A stretch of DNA of 8,764 nucleotides from an uncultured Collinsella sp. GTDB taxonomy: Bacteria; Actinomycetota; Coriobacteriia; Coriobacteriales; Coriobacteriaceae. The notes beneath the pieces are model-generated. The model saw only the letters and a program-made list of their open reading frames with translations. It was not told the origin of the DNA and did no database searches. Within the stretch, counting starts at the first letter, position 1; each line of letters begins with the position of its first letter. The stretch spans positions 1-8,764 of the forward strand of contig CATYHY010000051.1 in assembly GCA_958407085.1 (NCBI GenBank), written 5' to 3'. Below, piece after piece: positions 5,513 through 8,764 of this stretch. Made by a program: the position numbers and the translations under genes.

Positions 5513-6400
5513 CTACCAGCTCAGCAGCTCGTAACCGTCCTCGGTCACCACGAGCTGTACCTCGCACTGGGCCGAATCGCTGCCGTCCTTGGTGCGCACG
5601 CACCAGCCGTCGCCCTTGCTGATCTTGATATCGGGCGCTCCGGCGTTGACCATGGGCTCGATGGTAAAGACCATGCCCGGCACCATGATGGTGTCCACAT
5701 CGGGCGCCTCGGTGGTAAAGCCGACAAACGGGTCCTCGTGGAACTCCTTACCGATGCCGTGTCCGCCGTACTCGCGCACCACGCTAAAGCCGGCGTCCTC
5801 GACCGTCTTTTGCACGGCCTCGGCCATCACGGACAGCGGTAGCCATGGCTTGACGGCCGCCAGACCCGCCTCCACGCTGGCGTGGGTGACGTCGACCAGG
5901 CGCTGGCGCTCGGCCGAGACCTCGCCGATGCAGAACATACGGCTCGAATCACTAAAGTAACCGTCTAGGATCGTAGAGCAGTCCACGTTGATGATGTCGC
6001 CCTCGTGCAGCACATCCGCATCGCAGGGGATACCGTGGCAGACGACGTCGTTGATCGAGGTGCACACGCTCTTGGGATAGCCCTCGTAGTTAAGATCGGC
6101 CGGCGTGCCGCCGTGCTCGACGGTGTAGTCGTAGATCATCTGGTCGATCTGGTTGGTGGTCATGCCCGCGGCGATGTGTTCGCCCACATAATCGAGCACG
6201 CCCACGTTGATGGCTGCCGAGCGCTTGATGCCCTCGATATCGGCGGGCGTCTTGTAGAGCGTACGGGGCAGAACCTCCCAGCCCTCTTCCCACAGGCGCT
6301 CAAGGCGCTCATCAAAGGCGCTATGGCATTTCTTGTATTTCTTGCCGCTGCCGCACCAGCAAGCATCGTTGCGGCCAGGCACGGGTCCGTTGTCAAACAT
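5513..6400 (-). CDS. map: Type I methionine aminopeptidase with N-terminal SEC-C zinc motif
   Basis: Removes the initiator methionine from nascent proteins as they leave the ribosome. The 295-residue product begins with a SEC-C motif, NDACWCGSGKKYKKCH, with putative zinc ligands Cys14, Cys16, Cys25 and His26; in other proteins this motif aids ribosome or partner binding. The pita-bread catalytic domain follows. Asp140 (INVD), Asp151 (YFSDSSR), His214 (GGHGIGKEF), Glu248 (FTIEPM) and Glu280 (AQCEVQL) are the five metal ligands. His122 (CHGIP) and His221 (FHEDP) are the substrate-side histidines. After Glu280 the sequence reads VQLVVTEDG where many homologues have HTV-type residues, a mild variation. 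The ATG at 6400 follows GAAAGGAAG at good spacing. The radical-SAM gene ends 55 nt upstream on the same strand. A TATACT (6431-6426, minus strand) could be a -10 box, but no good -35 pairs with it. A strong terminator follows. Confidence 0.98.
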   Translation of the reverse strand: MFDNGPVPGRNDACWCGSGKKYKKCHSAFDERLERLWEEGWEVLPRTLYKTPADIEGIKRSAAINVGVLDYVGEHIAAGMTTNQIDQMIYDYTVEHGGTPADLNYEGYPKSVCTSINDVVCHGIPCDADVLHEGDIINVDCSTILDGYFSDSSRMFCIGEVSAERQRLVDVTHASVEAGLAAVKPWLPLSVMAEAVQKTVEDAGFSVVREYGGHGIGKEFHEDPFVGFTTEAPDVDTIMVPGMVFTIEPMVNAGAPDIKISKGDGWCVRTKDGSDSAQCEVQLVVTEDGYELLSW

Positions 6401-6455
6401 GGCTAACTTCCTTTCATCCGCAGCTAGTATAGCCCACTCACAGGGCAGCTGCGCG

Positions 6456-7232
6456 CTAGTAGCTCACCTGGCAGGGGATGCCGAGGGTGCGCACGCGTGC
6501 GGCGATGGCGTCGAGCACCTCAGGTGCTGCCTTGGCAAGGCCGGCGACCGGTGTCTCGCGCGCTACCGTGTAGATGGTTGCTTCTTGTGGGCGAATGCGC
6601 TCAAGCGCCGCGAGCCAGGGGCCGACGTACTCCTCGCCGGTGTTGTCGATGAGCTTGCCCTGATACTCGCCGGTCAAATAGATCGTCTGGATAATAACGT
6701 GACCGTCAAAGCTTGCGAACGTCTCGATCTGGTGCTCGACGCCGTAGGGGCCAACGGGCTGGTCGAGCAGCTGGATAAACGCCGGGTCGACGGTATCGAG
6801 CTTGAGGATGTTGTCGTCGACCATCATGAGCGCGTCGTGCACCTCGGGGCGGTCGGCGCGCGTGCCGTTGGAGAGCACGGCGATCTTGGAGTTTGGGGCA
6901 AGCTCGTCGCGCAACGCGACGGCGCCGGCGATGGCCTGCGGAAACTCCGGTGCGGCAGTGGGCTCGCCGTTGCCTGCGAAGGTGATCACATCGGGGAGCT
7001 CGCCCTCGGCTGCCATCTCGCGCAGCTTTGCCTCGAGCGCGTCGAGTACCACGGCAGCTGTGTTGTACGGCTCATGACAGGGGCGCTCGGCGTTGAGGCC
7101 GTTTTCGCAGTAAATGCAGTCGAACGTGCAGATTTTGCCGCTGGCCGGCATCATGTTGACGCCGAGCGAGAGACCAAGGCGACGGCTGCGAACGGGCCCA
7201 AAGATGGGGCTGGCATTTAGAAACGTAGACAT
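6456..7232 (-). CDS. Radical SAM protein, COG0731/TYW1-like group
   Basis: A predicted [4Fe-4S] enzyme that cleaves S-adenosylmethionine to start radical chemistry; the reaction is unknown. The 258-residue protein opens with GPVRSRRLGLSLGVNMMP (12-29), typical of this group. The cluster motif follows as CTFDCIYC (Cys35, Cys39, Cys42; CxxxCxxC). TFAGNGEPT (84-92) is the GGE-like SAM-contacting motif, and KIAVLSNG (116-123) is a core strand. Two ATGs are close together. The one at 7232 is chosen because GAGGAG (7247-7242) lies 9 nt away, against only 3 nt for the ATG at 7238. The frame stays open far upstream, but that part is antisense to the hydrolase start and not coding-like. Archaeal and eukaryotic TYW1 relatives make wyosine in tRNA, but bacteria generally lack that pathway, so that role should not be transferred. 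It may share a transcript with map. Confidence 0.92.
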   Translation of the reverse strand: MSTFLNASPIFGPVRSRRLGLSLGVNMMPASGKICTFDCIYCENGLNAERPCHEPYNTAAVVLDALEAKLREMAAEGELPDVITFAGNGEPTAAPEFPQAIAGAVALRDELAPNSKIAVLSNGTRADRPEVHDALMMVDDNILKLDTVDPAFIQLLDQPVGPYGVEHQIETFASFDGHVIIQTIYLTGEYQGKLIDNTGEEYVGPWLAALERIRPQEATIYTVARETPVAGLAKAAPEVLDAIAARVRTLGIPCQVSY

Positions 7233-7374
7233 AGGCATATGCTCCTCAAGACAATTGTGCCTAAGCATAGCATCGGCTCCAAAACAAGGTGCGGGCTCTT
7301 GCTTTACAAGTTTCGTTTTTTCACGTCGCTCATTATGCTGCGCCATGAAAAGCCTCGGCTCGGGTACAGTTAAT

Positions 7375-7384
7375 TTGTTAACAA
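7375..7384. promoter_or_regulatory. TTGTTAACAA palindrome in the divergent promoter region
   Basis: A perfect 10-bp palindrome lies in the 225-bp spacer between the divergent radical-SAM and alpha/beta hydrolase genes, 73 bp before the hydrolase start. A related TTGTTAACGA occurs at 8301-8310, upstream of the last gene. It could be an operator core; AT-rich palindromes this short also arise by chance. Confidence 0.25.
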
Positions 7385-7457
7385 GGCATAAGGCAATGCG
7401 GGTCCATCCAACCGTACTGACGTGCAACTGGATGGGCGTTGATGATGGGGGCACAAC

Positions 7458-8255
7458 ATGGATTTTACGGTCGAGAATGCGGGCACCACGATTGCCTGTC
7501 GCGAATATGCCGGCCCGGATGTGTTGCCTGATACTCCTGCCTTGGTGTGCGTGCACGGCGCTTGTGTCGACGGCACATTTTTCGATGGCATCGCTTGTGA
7601 GCTCAGTCGCAACTACCGCGTAATTGCCTACGACCGCCGCGGCTGCGGCGGCAGCAGCGAAGCGGCAGACGGCAGCTATGATCTTTCCACTCAGGCCGCC
7701 GATCTGCAGGCCGTGATCGAACACGTTGGCGCTCCGACAAATGTGCTTGCGCACAGCGCCGGTACGTTGGTGGCGCTGGAGCTTCTTCGCACCGAACCCC
7801 ATCTCATCGCCCGTGCGATTCTGCATGAGCCGGCTGTGTCGGCCGAAGGCGTCGGCATGGGCGCAGCTCCGGTTTTGCTCGATATGATTGCGGCTGGAAA
7901 GGTTTCAAGGGCGCTCCGGCTTTTCTTGGGAGCCCTCGGCGACTTGGATCCCGAGGCTCCTGGGACGACCGAAGCGGAAGCCAAACATGCCCTGCGCAAT
8001 GGTCGTTGCTTCATGGCCAATGAATACGGAACAAATATGACATATGCTCCCGACTGGGAGCGCGCCCGCGCGTCAAAGGCGGTGTCGGCCGTGTTCTTGG
8101 GCGAGTTCTCGGTCGGTACGCCCCGCGAGGCTGGTACGCGAGCGGCTGCCGAATATCTCGATTGCCCCCTCGTGACGATCCCGGGCGCGCATAACGGTCT
8201 GCGCGATCGCCCTGTTACGGCGGCAAACGCCGTTCGCGGTGTCTTGGAGCGTTAG
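7458..8255 (+). CDS. Alpha/beta-fold hydrolase
   Basis: A small soluble serine hydrolase, probably an esterase, lipase-like or C-C/amide hydrolase; the substrate cannot be assigned. The 265-residue protein has the family order: LVCVHGACVDG (29-39) carries the HG oxyanion motif, and VIAYDRRGCGGSS (55-67) is the conserved strand-loop after the first helix. LAHSAGT (97-103) is the nucleophile elbow, with Ser100 in an A-H-S-A-G version of GxSxG. A helical cap spans about 125-205. FLGEFSVGTP (213-222) probably supplies the acid (Glu216 rather than the more usual Asp), and PGAHNGL (242-248) supplies His245. No signal peptide is seen, so it is presumably cytoplasmic. The ATG at 7458 has only a GGGGG-type ribosome site (from about 7446), weaker than its neighbours. 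It is divergent from the radical-SAM gene and appears monocistronic. No clear terminator follows. Confidence 0.92.
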   Translation: MDFTVENAGTTIACREYAGPDVLPDTPALVCVHGACVDGTFFDGIACELSRNYRVIAYDRRGCGGSSEAADGSYDLSTQAADLQAVIEHVGAPTNVLAHSAGTLVALELLRTEPHLIARAILHEPAVSAEGVGMGAAPVLLDMIAAGKVSRALRLFLGALGDLDPEAPGTTEAEAKHALRNGRCFMANEYGTNMTYAPDWERARASKAVSAVFLGEFSVGTPREAGTRAAAEYLDCPLVTIPGAHNGLRDRPVTAANAVRGVLER

Positions 8256-8369
8256 CGCGCTCGATGACCTGCGGGGAGGGGGACTGTTAGCGTTTCGTCA
8301 TTGTTAACGAATGCGCCAATAACCACGCGCCCGCGGCTCCATCACCGCCGTTTGCCAGGTCATAAAAAT

Positions 8370-8411
8370 GTAACAGCATTCACGTGCTTACCTGCATCGG
8401 CAAGGTGTTAC
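8370..8411. promoter_or_regulatory. GTAACA / TGTTAC inverted repeat upstream of the last gene
   Basis: GTAACA (8370-8375) and TGTTAC (8406-8411) form an inverted repeat with a 30-nt spacer that contains the palindrome CACGTG (8381-8386). It lies 56-97 nt before the start at 8467, where an upstream operator would sit. No well-spaced -35/-10 pair was found nearby. The functional claim is weak. Confidence 0.25.
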
Positions 8412-8466
8412 CCTTGTAGCATTTGGAACCCACCGCTACCATGCGAAACTATCGAAAGGGCCCCAT

Positions 8467-8764
8467 ATGCTCAAAAATCACGAGGTCAATCTAACCGACG
8501 AGGAGGCTGCCGCTGAGGTCGCCCGCGTCGCGAAGACCTACCCCGTGGTGCGTTTGCTGTCGGCCGATCAGATTAAGAGCGAGCCTAACTGCCTGCTCGC
8601 CGGCAATCGGTGCCCTTGTCTGCGTCAGTCGAGTCTTGAGGCCTTGGCAGATTCCGATGAGGTGTCGGAGCAACTGCTCAACGATGGTGTTGAGTACCGC
8701 GCCCGCCTACGCCCTCTGAAGGTCGAGGGCGAGCCTCACGTCCTGCTGATGGTGCGCCCGATCG
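8467..8764 (+). CDS. Unrecognised protein, N-terminal part (cut by window edge)
   Basis: The frame opens at ATG 8467, six nt after GAAAGGG (8454-8460), and stays open for 99 codons to the right edge with coding-type GC-rich third positions. The visible part starts MLKNHEVNLTDEEAAAEVAR, a charged helical stretch. It continues through YPVVRLLSADQI (25-36) and NRCPCLRQSS with a CxC-like Cys49/Cys51 pair (and Cys42 nearby), and ends in VEYRARLRPLKVEG and HVLLMVRPI, which reads like paired beta strands. I do not recognise the family. The strand pattern would fit a PAS-like sensory module ahead of a signalling domain, but that is speculation until the rest is seen. A 211-bp non-coding gap separates it from the alpha/beta hydrolase, so it likely has its own promoter. 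Confidence 0.78.
   Translation, partial: MLKNHEVNLTDEEAAAEVARVAKTYPVVRLLSADQIKSEPNCLLAGNRCPCLRQSSLEALADSDEVSEQLLNDGVEYRARLRPLKVEGEPHVLLMVRPI

Noticed and set aside
7400..7440. CCATCCA...TGGATGG inverted repeat as a riboswitch
   Set aside because: Only the outer 7 bp pair well, and no known aptamer core is recognisable in the loop.
7233..7826. 198-codon upstream extension of the radical-SAM frame
   Set aside because: It runs antisense through the alpha/beta hydrolase start and the divergent promoter spacer, and a proper ribosome site precedes the ATG at 7232.

Overview
The window looks like a chromosomal segment of a GC-rich actinobacterium, most likely a gut Coriobacteriia such as Collinsella. 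This is inferred from the GC-rich coding style, strong GGAGG-type ribosome sites, and the mix of a choloylglycine-type hydrolase, an M18 aminopeptidase and a SEC-C-tagged methionine aminopeptidase. No database search was possible, so the taxon is an inference. Both ends of the window cut through a gene.

Layout, left to right. (1) Minus strand: the 5' part of a 6-phosphofructokinase gene (1-359), a leader hairpin, then a membrane-anchored Ntn-hydrolase of the choloylglycine/linear-amide family (500-1585). (2) Divergently transcribed from it, an M18 aminopeptidase (1747-3132). It is followed at once by a 37-bp palindromic repeat and then a clear intrinsic terminator (3219-3253). (3) A compact toxin-antitoxin module: promoter, RelB/DinJ-like antitoxin (3351-3731) and PIN-domain toxin (3724-4215), overlapping by 8 nt. 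(4) A structured 232-nt convergent intergenic region with a bulged hairpin and two tandem 43-nt hairpin units. (5) Minus strand: a D-2-hydroxyacid dehydrogenase (4448-5383). Its leader holds a second, identical copy of the 37-bp repeat. Upstream lies methionine aminopeptidase map (5513-6400) with its own terminator, and a radical-SAM protein (6456-7232). (6) Plus strand: an alpha/beta hydrolase (7458-8255) and the start of an unrecognised gene (8467 to the window end).

Most genes are ordinary housekeeping or peptide, amide and redox metabolism and do not form one pathway. The accessory material is the RelB/DinJ-PIN module, the duplicated 37-bp element and the hairpin array at 4259-4444. The 37-bp element is the best candidate for a small mobile or regulatory repeat. 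The toxin-antitoxin pair is the only recognisable system. I saw no CRISPR array, tRNA, rRNA or complete insertion sequence.
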